From positions 4,811,501-4,875,500 of the forward strand of contig NZ_CP017705.1 of the NCBI RefSeq assembly GCF_002706795.1: a stretch of 64,000 nt of DNA, in the 5' to 3' direction. This DNA comes from Brevibacillus laterosporus DSM 25. GTDB taxonomy: Bacteria > Bacillota > Bacilli > Brevibacillales > Brevibacillaceae. Numbering within the stretch: position 1 is the first letter of the stretch; each line of letters begins with the position of its first letter. The translations under genes and the position numbers were made by a program. The notes under the pieces were generated by a model, which ran no database searches, was not told the DNA's origin, and worked only from the letters and a program-made list of their open reading frames with translations. Shown here in pieces: positions 31,037-40,632 of the stretch.

Positions 31037-31234
31037 CTAAGCAGGTATACCTCTTTTAGAATCAATATAGTTTGCCATTTCTGCAACAGTTGCATAGGAG
31101 AACATATCTGATTGTGTAGTATGATTTGGTTGTGACAACGGAGCAATTTTAACCTGAGTATAGATCGTCCAGCTATCTTTAGGAGTTCCGTCCTCTTCGT
31201 AATCCTGACTTGTTACCGTTAGTTTTAGATCAAT
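31037..31234 (-). pseudogene. Short reading-frame remnant without a start codon
   Basis: 65 codons on the minus strand that look protein-like (SWTIYTQVKIAPLSQPNHTT, then SYATVAEMANYIDSKRGIPA) but are closed upstream by TGA with no start or ribosome binding site. I do not recognise the family. It is probably the tail of a deleted gene. Confidence 0.35.
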
Positions 31235-31271
31235 TCAATATTACCTTCATAAGTACATACTTGTCTAAGCA

Positions 31272-31323
31272 AAAAAATAGCGTGAAGCCACTCTTTAATC
31301 GAGTTCGTTTCACGCTGTTTTTA
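31272..31323 (-). terminator. Terminator downstream of the eight-gene HMGR-P450 operon
   Basis: AGCGTGAA at 31279-31286 pairs with TTCACGCT at 31309-31316. The minus strand continues into ATTTTTTTGC. It lies about 180 bases after the P450 stop and is the first good terminator in that direction. Confidence 0.65.
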
Positions 31324-31500
31324 TATGATTACCTTTTTTTGTTCTTTTGTTAAACCTCTAACCTTAGATCAGTACTTTTTATTTATTTTACCTTAGGGCA
31401 CCCTTCATCAGTATTCGTTTATCCACTTTTCAAATCAATGTTAGTTGATACTTTGACTCGAAAAAAGGATAAACTTCGTACCCCTCTCTATCATACTATT

Positions 31501-32814
31501 TTACATTCGCTTGTTTACAACCATCTGTAAGGCTTTTGGGGACAAGGTTATCGAAGTGTTTATATCTAACTTTTCTTGATTAACCACTGATAGCTCGTAG
31601 CGTTGTAAAATGGTCGCTAAAATCAACACGGCCTCCGCCATCGCGAATCTCTGACCAATACACATGCGTGGTCCACCACCAAATGGAAAGTAAACAAACA
31701 TCGGTAATTTTTTCTCAAGACCATCTGCCCAACGCTCTGGTCGAAATGCCAATGGATCTTCAAAATAACGGGAATCACGATGCATTACATACTGACTAAC
31801 TAACACAATCGAATTCTTCGGAATCATATATTCGCCAATTTCAATGTCTTCAGCAGCCTGACGAAGCAATATATAAGCCGGAGAAAGAAGGCGTAAGGTC
31901 TCATTTACCACCATACCCGTATACTTTAGTTTCGGTATATCCTGGATGTCTGGCAAACGACCATGAAGCACTTCACGGATTTCAGCTACCATTTTGTCTG
32001 TTGCATCAGGATTTTCAGACAGAAGATAAAAAGCAAACGCCAGCGCTGCACTCGTTGTCTCATGACCTGCAATGATCAAGGTCATCACTTCATCGCGAAT
32101 TTGACGATCATCAAGTCCTTCTCCATTTTCATCACGCACACAAAGAAGCATACCTAACAAGTCATCTCCATAAATGCCTGATGATCTTCGTGCAGAAATT
32201 AACTGCAAAATCATGTCATCCATCTCTTTAGCACAGCGCTTATAGTTACTATAGCCTGGAAGTGGTATAGGGAACATGACTGCTTTAGAGTAATACCCTA
32301 GAATCGTCTGTAAAGCCTTAATAAGTTTGCCTTCGTCAATTGTATTGTTATGTCCAAACAGAGTCCTCATTACGACGTCGAGTGCCAAATTGAGCATGTC
32401 GATTTTAATTTCACGTTTTTCACCTTCTTTCCAGTTCTCGATGTAACGAGTAGTTACTTCAATGATGGTTTTTCCGTAACTTTCAATCCGCTTCTGGTGG
32501 AATTCCGGGGCCATCATCCGACGGTTCCGCAACCAGTGCTCTCCGTTAGCAGTGAACAAACCCTCACCCAATATATTCTTGATAAGTTTTGCTTGTAGTC
32601 GTTCATTTTTTATAAAACTTGACTGTTTTTTGATAAAAGCTTCTTCTATGAGCTCCGGCTTGTTCAACTGATAAATACGTTCGTTGAGCAACGGATAGTA
32701 CACGACGTCTCCATACTCGTCTGCGTTTTCCTTGACGAAATCTAGGATATTACTCAGGGTACGGAACACATTGTAAAGAGGTTTGTTTGGCCCAGGTGGA
32801 AGTGTAAGAGTCAT
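31501..32814 (-). CDS. Cytochrome P450, last gene of the isoprenoid-like operon
   Basis: About 437 residues, a normal bacterial P450 length. The proline-rich start LTLPPGP, oxygen-binding helix [10 protein letters not shown] (near residue 245), ExxR motif NETLRL and cysteine loop FPFGGGPRMCIGQRFAMAEA (near 375-395) are all intact. The sequence resembles CYP102/CYP4-like fatty-chain hydroxylases more than macrolide P450s, which is a soft impression. I start it at ATG 32814 because GGAGG lies just upstream. It begins 10 bases after the ligase stop, so it is co-translated with the operon. No ferredoxin or reductase gene is adjacent. A likely role is late oxidation of the operon's product. Confidence 0.9.
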   Translation of the reverse strand: MTLTLPPGPNKPLYNVFRTLSNILDFVKENADEYGDVVYYPLLNERIYQLNKPELIEEAFIKKQSSFIKNERLQAKLIKNILGEGLFTANGEHWLRNRRMMAPEFHQKRIESYGKTIIEVTTRYIENWKEGEKREIKIDMLNLALDVVMRTLFGHNNTIDEGKLIKALQTILGYYSKAVMFPIPLPGYSNYKRCAKEMDDMILQLISARRSSGIYGDDLLGMLLCVRDENGEGLDDRQIRDEVMTLIIAGHETTSAALAFAFYLLSENPDATDKMVAEIREVLHGRLPDIQDIPKLKYTGMVVNETLRLLSPAYILLRQAAEDIEIGEYMIPKNSIVLVSQYVMHRDSRYFEDPLAFRPERWADGLEKKLPMFVYFPFGGGPRMCIGQRFAMAEAVLILATILQRYELSVVNQEKLDINTSITLSPKALQMVVNKRM

Positions 32815-32824
32815 ATTGTCCTCC

Positions 32825-34423
32825 TCAAACGGAAATCGTTTGTTGCTCAAATTTTCCTTGTTCCAATGCCTTGTTCAAAAGACTATAATCGATTTTTGCA
32901 TTGTGCCTCTTATCTACCGGAATCTGATTCATATAGATAATGGAGTCGATCTGTGCCCATTCTAGCAATTTAGCCAATTCAGCGGTCATGTACCTCTTGC
33001 TACTCCTTTCAACAATTAATACACGACGACCGCGATATTGGGTTAATGCAGTACGCCCAATCGATTCGTCAAACGACAGGACACTTTCCACAGCAAACGG
33101 GTACAAAACCCCTCTTTCATCTCGAATACGTGCAGCAACTCGTCCCAAAAGCCAAAGTCTTCCCAATTGGTCGAAATACCCAGCATCCCCCGTTCGATGC
33201 CAGACTGCACCATCTACTCGAAATTTCGTCTCATCATCTCCTCTTCCGTGCAAATACCCGGAAAGTACATGTGGTCCTGTAACAACAATTTCGCCAGCCT
33301 CCTCATGAGTCAGGCAGATATTTTCAAATTCGGCGCTAGAAAAAGATCCCATCGGCTTACCCCACTGCTGACGAATAATACGCACTTGAATTTCTGGAAC
33401 AGGGGTTCCTACTAAAAGACCTTTTCCTGATTTGATTGATGTAAGGTCAGAAGTATGGATCTCGTTCCAACCTACTTCTGCAATGGGTTCGGCTTCGGTT
33501 GAGCCATATACAGCCATTATGCGAGCATTAGGCGCAATCCTTTGTAAACGTGACATGAGCCGTGGGAATACTGGTCCACCACCACTGAAGATATATGTAA
33601 GCTCAGGTAGAACGATGCCATGTTTTTCACAATACCCCAACAGCTGTTCAAAAAACGCAGGTGAGGCTACAATTCTCTGGGCATGGTATTTCTCGATCTG
33701 AGCGATGACGGGACCAGGTTCAATTGCTCCCGGTCGGCGTAGATCCCCATTTGGAATAATACTCATCATTCCAGCACCGAGATTACACAGGGCAAAAATA
33801 GGTAGCGTTGTCATATCGATTGCACCAGATTGCATATCGAGACTGTGCCGAAGTACTTCGTATTGCGCAACTAAAAACCCATGGGTTCGCACTGTAGCCT
33901 TTGGCTCTCCGGTGCTACCGCTGGTAAAGGTGATGAGAGCGGGCGTATCATGATAACATGTATGATAATCACTGTACGGTGTTGCATTGGTTTGTGTGGT
34001 CAAAGAAATGGCTCCAGGCAATTTCTTTCCAATTACAAATTTATGTGGAATCTTCCGAATAGCTGGAGATAATAGCCTCAACAGTTGGGCTTTTGGACTT
34101 GCGATCAGTGCTTTAGGTGGGTTCAGTGTACAGCATCGTTCGATATGATTTTTACCAGCAGATGGATCAAGGAACATCGCAATCAACCCAAGCCTAAAAA
34201 CCGCTACCAAGGTTATATACAACTCAATCGACATTGGATAAAAGAGTAGAACCGTATCACCCGCCTTCAACCCCTGTTTTTTAAAAATACCTGCCACTTG
34301 AGCAGAGCGTTTGTCCAGGTCGGCAAAAGTTAGTTGACGGGTCTCTCTTTCTGGCATATCCTGTATCGCGATCGCATTTGGGCGATTTTGAATATGGGGT
34401 TTCACAATTTCAAAGATATTCAT
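32825..34423 (-). CDS. OleC-like adenylate-forming ligase
   Basis: 532 residues of the AMP-binding superfamily. The P-loop-like motif is ITFTSGSTGEPKATVRTHG (near residue 155-172), with VYGSTEAEPI (near 295) and WHRTGDAGYFDQLGRLWLLGR (near 410-430). The C-terminal lysine motif reads PVDKRHNAKIDY. RHNAKI with this spacing is typical of OleC, the beta-lactone synthetase of long-chain olefin synthesis, and of related proteins. It therefore activates a carboxylic or beta-hydroxy acid, either to an acyl-AMP or a beta-lactone. OleA, OleB and OleD are not present here. It overlaps the upstream GNAT-like gene by four bases, so translation is coupled. The substrate is unknown. Confidence 0.82.
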   Translation of the reverse strand: MNIFEIVKPHIQNRPNAIAIQDMPERETRQLTFADLDKRSAQVAGIFKKQGLKAGDTVLLFYPMSIELYITLVAVFRLGLIAMFLDPSAGKNHIERCCTLNPPKALIASPKAQLLRLLSPAIRKIPHKFVIGKKLPGAISLTTQTNATPYSDYHTCYHDTPALITFTSGSTGEPKATVRTHGFLVAQYEVLRHSLDMQSGAIDMTTLPIFALCNLGAGMMSIIPNGDLRRPGAIEPGPVIAQIEKYHAQRIVASPAFFEQLLGYCEKHGIVLPELTYIFSGGGPVFPRLMSRLQRIAPNARIMAVYGSTEAEPIAEVGWNEIHTSDLTSIKSGKGLLVGTPVPEIQVRIIRQQWGKPMGSFSSAEFENICLTHEEAGEIVVTGPHVLSGYLHGRGDDETKFRVDGAVWHRTGDAGYFDQLGRLWLLGRVAARIRDERGVLYPFAVESVLSFDESIGRTALTQYRGRRVLIVERSSKRYMTAELAKLLEWAQIDSIIYMNQIPVDKRHNAKIDYSLLNKALEQGKFEQQTISV

Positions 34424-35448
34424 GCTTCCCTCTCCAATTTCTTAGCAAATAGGGTATAATCGCGAAGGATGTATCCTTCATTCGAGTTGAACCTAGTTGA
34501 TCGGTTTTTTTCGATCATTAGCGCATTTATGGCACGTTTGTAACCTAGCTTCTGAGCTAAATCGTAGACTGCCTTTACGAGGAAGGAACCTATTTTATAC
34601 CCTTGATATTTTGGATCAACGGCCAACGTCTTCAGAATTACTTGATTGATTGTTCTGCCCAATTGGGATTGCATCACATCTGGTAAGGTGAACATAAAGC
34701 CAACCAGTCGATCGCCATGTTCGGCCAACAAAACAAGTTCCGGTTGAATATAAGGAACAATCCTTTTGTATTGTTTTAAGAACTCATCTTCACTGATCTC
34801 GGTGTACAAAAAATTTTGCTGGAAAGCTCGTGTCGAAAGTTCATAGATTCGTTTTAACTCCTCGTCCATTCGGGTCAAATCCAACTGACGGACACTAATA
34901 CCAAGTCCACTCATATGCTGTGTCAGTTGCTTGTACCGTTTTTTCTCAAGCTCCAGCGCCTCTTCCCCCAAATCTCTATGATCGAGATCAACGATACGAG
35001 AAATGTAGTGAGCTAGCGGATCAAAGCCATCTTGTGTAAAATGATCTGCCCATTCCACTGGTGTATTCGGCTCAAGGAAGAATGGAAGATCTCCTTTTGT
35101 TTTCGTAACCAACCGGTGCATTTTCCAAGTACTTCCATCCATTGGACCAATAGCGATCGTACACCCCTTTTTTTCTAATTCTCTAGAAGACAATTGAAGT
35201 AATTCAACAGCTGCAGCACTATTTCGAGCTGCATAGTGTCCTATCACACCTACTTGATGATCTTGATATGGTGGTACGTGTGACCACCATAGGGAACAAC
35301 GTGCAGCTACGCCTTCATTGTCTAGTATCATCCAGTGAGCATCAGCATTCGATTCATTCAAAGTATCGATCCGATTTGCAGAAGGGCCAGCTAATGAGCA
35401 GAACTCTTCCTTCATCTCGATACTTGTAACCCGCACTGCTTTAAACAT
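34420..35448 (-). CDS. GNAT-like acyltransferase, two-lobed
   Basis: 342 residues. The C-terminal half has a GNAT acetyl-CoA signature: KTLAVDPKYQGYKIGSFLVK near residue 265-285, with LVGFMFTLPD before it. The N-terminal half looks like a second, degenerate GNAT lobe (ARCSLWWSHVPPYQ; AAVELLQLSSRELEKKGCTI), as in two-domain acyltransferases. Together with the operon's lipid-type enzymes it could acylate a lipid head group or an amine, but no substrate can be read. The start ATG at 35448 follows GGGAGG. It is 33 bases downstream of the kinase-like gene. Confidence 0.7.
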   Translation of the reverse strand: MFKAVRVTSIEMKEEFCSLAGPSANRIDTLNESNADAHWMILDNEGVAARCSLWWSHVPPYQDHQVGVIGHYAARNSAAAVELLQLSSRELEKKGCTIAIGPMDGSTWKMHRLVTKTKGDLPFFLEPNTPVEWADHFTQDGFDPLAHYISRIVDLDHRDLGEEALELEKKRYKQLTQHMSGLGISVRQLDLTRMDEELKRIYELSTRAFQQNFLYTEISEDEFLKQYKRIVPYIQPELVLLAEHGDRLVGFMFTLPDVMQSQLGRTINQVILKTLAVDPKYQGYKIGSFLVKAVYDLAQKLGYKRAINALMIEKNRSTRFNSNEGYILRDYTLFAKKLEREA

Positions 35449-35481
35449 ATCGAGTGTTCCTCCCTACTCTTTCATTGTTCA

Positions 35482-36801
35482 TTAAAAAAACAGAATTCCA
35501 ATAACAGAGCCAACCGTTGCACAGATTGGTTGAATTAACACCTCTGCCTTTGATCTTTTAAAAACAAAGAGATAATAAATACCAGTAGCCATGAGCATAC
35601 TCACAGCTGCCCAGATCGAATGGATAACCACTTCGCTGGACAGACCTGAACGAAGCACCAAGGCAGCCAATGTCAGCCCCCAATTCTTCAGAATGTTTAA
35701 AAGGAGGTAAATTAACAGATATTTTTTCTGAGACGACTGAAAGATTTCCGTGAGACTAAAACATACAGATTGAACCAACAGACCGATCAAGAAGGCGAAG
35801 AAGAAAACTTCACTCTGAGTCTGCTGATACAAAAATAGCCATACGAAGCTCATCGTATACGTAGCGATGAATAATCCTATTTTTTTGCTAGAAAACAGTT
35901 CATTTGAACTTTTCAAAATAATGGGCGATGACAAAGAATGTAATAGCAAGACCAATAGAAAGTCTGCTCCCCCAATAGCCCAGCTGACATACGAAATCAA
36001 TGATATTCCCAGCACTGCCTGTGGACACACCACCTTAGTTCTTCTGCATGCTTCTAGTAAGATAAACAGTAAGAGAGCTAAGGAAAGCGCCAACAGTAAG
36101 TGGGCATTGTCTTTAGCAATGAGAAACTTGAGCATCATGAAGCTGACGATCGGTACCACCAAATTATCCTTCCCACCCCAAGAAACAGACTCAACTAGGG
36201 TGGCTAATAGCGACACTGTAATGGAGATCATTAAATTGGCCGTTCCGTCCATCGGAAAAAACAGAAATAAGATGATGTGAGTCGACAAAAAGGCAACTAA
36301 AAAGAAGGCAAAGGATCCTTCTATACTTTTCACTCCCTCGGGAACCACGTACCTCACCTGACCATAACGAACGCCGACAAGAGCGGCGATCGCATCAGCT
36401 AATGTGAGAATGATGAGAGAAATGCTGTACAGCACCCTTTCTTCCGGTTCTGTAAAAAGGAGAAGAATGGCAATACTCATAACGAAATACATCTCGCCAA
36501 ATGAATAACGCGAAACATCGGATAAAATTTTTCCTGGTCCATCCTTTAGTCGAGTAACTCGGAAAAGAAGTAGGACAATTGCGACTAGCCCTAACACAAC
36601 CAACACCGGCCAGTCTTGACCAAAAAGCCACGGAGCAATTAATGCGAATGTACCGCAACTCATATGAAAAAGCTTCCGGACCCATTCTGGATCAGGTTGA
36701 AATCTGACTTGGTAAAAACGCAGGCCAGCAATCAGCAAGGCTATGGCAGCAAGCAGCAGCACAATACCAAACCAAGGATGTAAGGGAATAACACCACTCA
36801 T
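35482..36801 (-). CDS. Phytol/dolichol kinase-like polytopic membrane protein
   Basis: 439 residues, strongly hydrophobic, about a dozen membrane segments. The N-terminal half has the SEC59/VTE5 (CTP-dependent dolichol/phytol kinase, CDP-diglyceride synthetase-like) pattern: PEWVRKLFHMSCGTFAL near residue 38, LTLADAIAALVGVRYGQVRY near 130-150, KSIEGSFAFF near 158, and ESVSWGGKDNLVVPI near 203. The C-terminal half is an additional membrane region I cannot assign. Known members phosphorylate prenyl alcohols, so a polyprenol or isoprenoid alcohol substrate is plausible. The start ATG overlaps the stop of the DUF3419 gene by four bases. Confidence 0.78.
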   Translation of the reverse strand: MSGVIPLHPWFGIVLLLAAIALLIAGLRFYQVRFQPDPEWVRKLFHMSCGTFALIAPWLFGQDWPVLVVLGLVAIVLLLFRVTRLKDGPGKILSDVSRYSFGEMYFVMSIAILLLFTEPEERVLYSISLIILTLADAIAALVGVRYGQVRYVVPEGVKSIEGSFAFFLVAFLSTHIILFLFFPMDGTANLMISITVSLLATLVESVSWGGKDNLVVPIVSFMMLKFLIAKDNAHLLLALSLALLLFILLEACRRTKVVCPQAVLGISLISYVSWAIGGADFLLVLLLHSLSSPIILKSSNELFSSKKIGLFIATYTMSFVWLFLYQQTQSEVFFFAFLIGLLVQSVCFSLTEIFQSSQKKYLLIYLLLNILKNWGLTLAALVLRSGLSSEVVIHSIWAAVSMLMATGIYYLFVFKRSKAEVLIQPICATVGSVIGILFF

Positions 36802-37940
36802 ATGATTTCCTCCAGAACAAACGCACTATAAAAGAAGGCTTTATCCTGCTTAAAAAGATCTTGGCTCAAGTTCGTAAGCGGACGAAGCGACTCTTCCATG
36901 CGCGTTGGACGACTTCGAGGAACGAGCATATTCCAGTAAGCCAATCGTCCTTTTTTCCGCCCTGCTCGTACTAAAAGCTCCAGTAAATTTTCATATTGGT
37001 CTTCAGACATATATTCAAAAATGTCACTAAGGTTGTACTTGTCAATTGCGTTCTTGCCCACATCATTTAAATATTCTTCGACCGATAAGCAGTGCCATTC
37101 AATACGATGTAGATTGTTACGTATTGCATCAAAATTTTCAGGTCTCAATGCATAAGGTAGTGCATTGCTATGGTGGCCTAGTAGAATCCATTGGAGATAA
37201 GGATTTTGCATGGGATCCAGCTCAGTTAAGGCATATTGGGCTCTTTGTAGAATCCTTGTTGCCACGCTACCCTCTACGTAACGGAAAAAACGGGTATCCC
37301 TACCCAGCCTCCCCATGACAAAACGTGAAAAAAAGAATTGGAACATCAATCTCCATCGTAGTGTATCCCATTCCTTTTGATAAAACGTTCGACGCTCCTC
37401 TAGCGTCCGATGCTGAAGAAGTTTTTCCACTCGATAGCGCGAGTGTACAAAAGGTAATACCGAGTTGCGAAACATTGAAAAATATTGTTCAAATTTCCCG
37501 ATACTTCCGATTCCAGACTCTATAGCAGCAGATTGAGAATCCCAATAGCTCTTTACTGCTGGTGTGAGCTGATTTCGACATTTTTGATACAGTTCATTGC
37601 GCCGGTTACTTGGGATTGAGCCCATTAGCTCCAACAGCTCAGTATGTGTTAAAGCTGAATAGGCAGCGACGCGTAATTCTAAGCAGGCAAGCTGTGCATG
37701 GCTCAAATCTAGGGCAACAACACGCTCTGGCGACTTGCTTACCATCGCTAGAGCATTGTCGCCAGAAGAAGAGATAGCCAGACAGTTATCTCCAGGCTGG
37801 ATATCAAGTGCATTCAGGAGGATGTCAGCATCCTCCCAGCACTGGGCATAACGGATTAAGGAAAAATCAACTTCGCTAACTAGTTTAGGATGCGCTTCTA
37901 TCGGTACTTGTGGGGCGAGATTTCCAACACTATTAGGCAC
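36798..37940 (-). CDS. DUF3419 / BtaA-like 3-amino-3-carboxypropyl transferase
   Basis: 380 residues of DUF3419. Its characterised member BtaA transfers the 3-amino-3-carboxypropyl group of S-adenosylmethionine to diacylglycerol, the first step of betaine lipid synthesis. Seen are IRYAQCWEDADILLNALDIQ (near residue 28), the SAM-binding-like AISSSGDNALAMV (near 55), VVALDLSHAQLACLELRVAA (near 73-92), GSIGKFEQYFSMFR and FFSRFVMGRLGRD (near 205). The start is GTG at 37940 with GGAGGAGG upstream, overlapping the dikinase stop by eight bases. No BtaB-like N-methyltransferase is in the operon, so a full betaine head group is not supported. The acceptor may be a prenyl lipid. Confidence 0.82.
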   Translation of the reverse strand: MPNSVGNLAPQVPIEAHPKLVSEVDFSLIRYAQCWEDADILLNALDIQPGDNCLAISSSGDNALAMVSKSPERVVALDLSHAQLACLELRVAAYSALTHTELLELMGSIPSNRRNELYQKCRNQLTPAVKSYWDSQSAAIESGIGSIGKFEQYFSMFRNSVLPFVHSRYRVEKLLQHRTLEERRTFYQKEWDTLRWRLMFQFFFSRFVMGRLGRDTRFFRYVEGSVATRILQRAQYALTELDPMQNPYLQWILLGHHSNALPYALRPENFDAIRNNLHRIEWHCLSVEEYLNDVGKNAIDKYNLSDIFEYMSEDQYENLLELLVRAGRKKGRLAYWNMLVPRSRPTRMEESLRPLTNLSQDLFKQDKAFFYSAFVLEEII

Positions 37941-40611
37941 TGATCGATCCCTCCTCCGGGGTTATCTTACGAATTACCCCCGTGCTTCCGTCAAATTCAA
38001 CCCAATCTCCTGTTTTCAGCCATCGAGTCAGACCGGTTACAGAAACGATCCCAGGAATACCAATTTCGCGGCAAACAATTGATACATGGGATAAAAGACT
38101 TCCTCGTTCAACCAATAATCCAGCTGCTGAAGAGAAAAGCACGATCCAGCCTGGATCGGTTCGCTCAGCTACTAGGATTTCCCCTGGCAGTAACGTCACC
38201 CCACGAGGATCGGTAACGACTCGAACCGGACCGCGAACAACACCTGCCGCACAACCAATTCCTTTCATCACATCGCCAGTCAATGGTTCTTTCGGAGCCT
38301 TCGCTTTAAACGTATTTCCCTTATAGATAACGCCATACGTTTCAAATCGATCCTCAGGCACATCCATTTCATGATACTTCTCAAATTCAGCTTTTCGCAG
38401 TGCTACCAGACCCTTTAGGTTACTGCATGTCGCAGTTCCGTCTGCCATACCTAGCAGTTCCCCTACCTCCAGATAGAAAACATCGCGGGGATCGTCAAGC
38501 AGATCAAGTGCATAAAAGCGACGCCCCATCTCCAGAAAGATGGAACGGCAGCGGCCAAAGACCCGTGTTCGTTCGAATCGTAGGTTTTCCCGATCACGAA
38601 CGCGCAACCGCGCATTTTTAAGTACCCAGCGAAAAAGAACACGACGAAACAGGTTGAAGCCGATTGATTTGAATGCTTGCTCTTCTGCCATGCGGCGTAT
38701 TTCTTCTTCGCTCGGTCCCATCTTAGTTGGGGAGGAACGCATTGCAAGATAACCAATAGAGCGCAACAACGGCAACGGATTGTCAAACAGATTTATGCTT
38801 TCCAGTTTGAGTTCATCTAAACACCGATCTCCAAACTTGTCCAAATAAGCCTCGTACTCTTCTTTGAATTCCGGGAACCTATCCATTTCCTTCATGATCT
38901 CTGCTAGAGAGCCATTGCAGAGGATGTCGATGAATTTGGCATCTTGATGCGTTACCTTCATCAGCTTTTTCATACGCATTGCTGGTTCTGCGCTGATAAT
39001 TCCCCCTTCTGCTGCGAGCAGTGAATTCTGTAAGGTGGAATCCTCATCATTGCACCATTTCGTAGTCAGCTTGCGCAGCAAGCCGTAGTAGATCATTGCT
39101 CCGAAGTCGTTGATCAACGGGGCATCCCAACGAGTCAGGAGCTGACCTTGTAGCTTCAGATAGTAGTTGGCTAGCTCGACTGTACTGTATTGATGTAAAT
39201 CTGGGCGAGTAATACCAAGTGCATTGTTTAAACGTTGGTAAAAAACATCAATCGTCTTCGGTAAACGTCTGAAGTTGCCAATCAGCTTGACAATTGATTT
39301 ACCTAGGCGCATTGCGTCCTTGAGCTTGTCTTGCATGCTCACCTGCTGCTGGTCATTATCAGTAAGTTGCTGGGGAAGAGCTTCCTTAACGCCCATCATC
39401 TGTTCCATAAAATTTCGATTCATCTGATAACCAGGAAGCAATGCCAGACACCGGTACCAATTCAGCAGATTGTAATACACCCGTCCATTTACAAGACCAA
39501 TCATGCAACGGAACACAGATTCCCGATTAACGATTTCCTCACCAGAGACCCCCATTATTCGGCAGAATGACTTGTAAACCTCAGCATAAGCATGACGTGC
39601 AAATGAATATGTCAAAGGGGTAGTAATACCGCCATAGCTTTCTGAAATATTGCTGTTGTCCCATAGGTTAAACTCATCATCAGGGTCAATCATGTCAGCT
39701 AGGTTGGTAATTGGACGGGATTGCAGTAGGTAAAGCTTTCCATCCTGGATTGCCCACTCAATATCCTGAGGACGTCCGAAATAACGTTCACATCGGTGAG
39801 CTAGCTCTGCAACTGAACGCACCAACTCATCCGTAAGAGCTGGCTGATTCACCTTCTCTTTTGCTACATCTACGCTCTCCACTCCTTCATCACATTCCAT
39901 AGAGAAACGATGAGCAATAAGTTTGGTGGCTATTTCACGCTCCACGATCTCCCCACTTCGATTCACTTTGAACGTGTCTGCATCGCATTCCCCTGACACA
40001 ATCGCTGTACCCAGCCCATACAAGGCTCCCACAATGGCAATCTTTCTTTGCCCTGTCAGGGAGTCTGCACTGAATGCAACTCCTGCTGTTTCCGAGTCAA
40101 CCATTCGCTGTACAAGGACGGCTGGTGGCTCAGGCAGTAGGCTAAGTCCCTTCTCTTTGCGATAAGTCAAGATACGTTGGCTGAAGCCAGATCGCCAGAC
40201 CTGAAGAACCTTAGCTGACACATCCTCAGGTTTGACAAACAAGTAACTTTCTAGCTGACCAGCAAAGGAGTGTTCAGTTCCATCCTCATCTAATGCCGAA
40301 GAACGGACGGCAAGCAGTTCCCCATTTGCACTGAGTAACTCAACTTCTTTTTTTAGCATAGCCTCCACATTGGAATCTAAAGTGATATCTCTTAAAACCC
40401 GCGTGACTGCTTCTTCGGATTGAAGGACCGCTATCTTTAGCTCCTCCATAAGACTTTTTGGTACACTCGCAATAAAAGCATCTGGAGTAACAACGAACCA
40501 CTCGGGAATAACCATTCCTGCCTGTCCCAGCAGAGCGAGGGCACGAGCTTTTCCGCCCATCTTTTGCAGTTCATGCGCCTCTATATGGTTCATTTGAAGA
40601 ATATAAGTCAT
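37933..40611 (-). CDS. PEP synthase / rifampin phosphotransferase-like dikinase
   Basis: 892 residues. An N-terminal ATP-grasp domain (about 1-310) has KMGGKARALALLGQAG, GELLAVRSSALDEDGTEHSF and RPQDIEWAIQDGKLYLLQSR. A long, unassigned middle (about 320-770) follows. The C-terminal swivelling phosphohistidine domain reads DPGWIVLFSSAAGLLVERGS, then LLSHVSIVCREIGIPGIVSV, with the catalytic His. This architecture is that of rifampin phosphotransferase and of YvkC-type proteins, which move the beta-phosphate of ATP through His to an alcohol. The middle is unlike what I recall of the rifampin-binding lid, so the acceptor is unknown; an operon intermediate with a hydroxyl group is the natural guess. 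The start ATG at 40611 follows AAAGGAGG. It is 21 bases downstream of the UbiA gene. Confidence 0.85.
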   Translation of the reverse strand: MTYILQMNHIEAHELQKMGGKARALALLGQAGMVIPEWFVVTPDAFIASVPKSLMEELKIAVLQSEEAVTRVLRDITLDSNVEAMLKKEVELLSANGELLAVRSSALDEDGTEHSFAGQLESYLFVKPEDVSAKVLQVWRSGFSQRILTYRKEKGLSLLPEPPAVLVQRMVDSETAGVAFSADSLTGQRKIAIVGALYGLGTAIVSGECDADTFKVNRSGEIVEREIATKLIAHRFSMECDEGVESVDVAKEKVNQPALTDELVRSVAELAHRCERYFGRPQDIEWAIQDGKLYLLQSRPITNLADMIDPDDEFNLWDNSNISESYGGITTPLTYSFARHAYAEVYKSFCRIMGVSGEEIVNRESVFRCMIGLVNGRVYYNLLNWYRCLALLPGYQMNRNFMEQMMGVKEALPQQLTDNDQQQVSMQDKLKDAMRLGKSIVKLIGNFRRLPKTIDVFYQRLNNALGITRPDLHQYSTVELANYYLKLQGQLLTRWDAPLINDFGAMIYYGLLRKLTTKWCNDEDSTLQNSLLAAEGGIISAEPAMRMKKLMKVTHQDAKFIDILCNGSLAEIMKEMDRFPEFKEEYEAYLDKFGDRCLDELKLESINLFDNPLPLLRSIGYLAMRSSPTKMGPSEEEIRRMAEEQAFKSIGFNLFRRVLFRWVLKNARLRVRDRENLRFERTRVFGRCRSIFLEMGRRFYALDLLDDPRDVFYLEVGELLGMADGTATCSNLKGLVALRKAEFEKYHEMDVPEDRFETYGVIYKGNTFKAKAPKEPLTGDVMKGIGCAAGVVRGPVRVVTDPRGVTLLPGEILVAERTDPGWIVLFSSAAGLLVERGSLLSHVSIVCREIGIPGIVSVTGLTRWLKTGDWVEFDGSTGVIRKITPEEGSISA

Positions 40612-40632
40612 GTGCTTTAACCTCCTTTTCCA

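Noticed and set aside
32940-34072. Several plus-strand frames of 60-120 codons opposite the OleC-like ligase and P450
   Set aside because: Shadows of a strongly supported gene; no coding features of their own.
32825-34423. OleABCD olefin pathway
   Set aside because: The ligase resembles OleC, but OleA, OleB and OleD are absent, so long-chain olefin synthesis is not supported.
36798-37940. Complete betaine-lipid (DGTS) pathway
   Set aside because: Only a BtaA-like protein is present; the N-methylating BtaB part is not in the operon or window.
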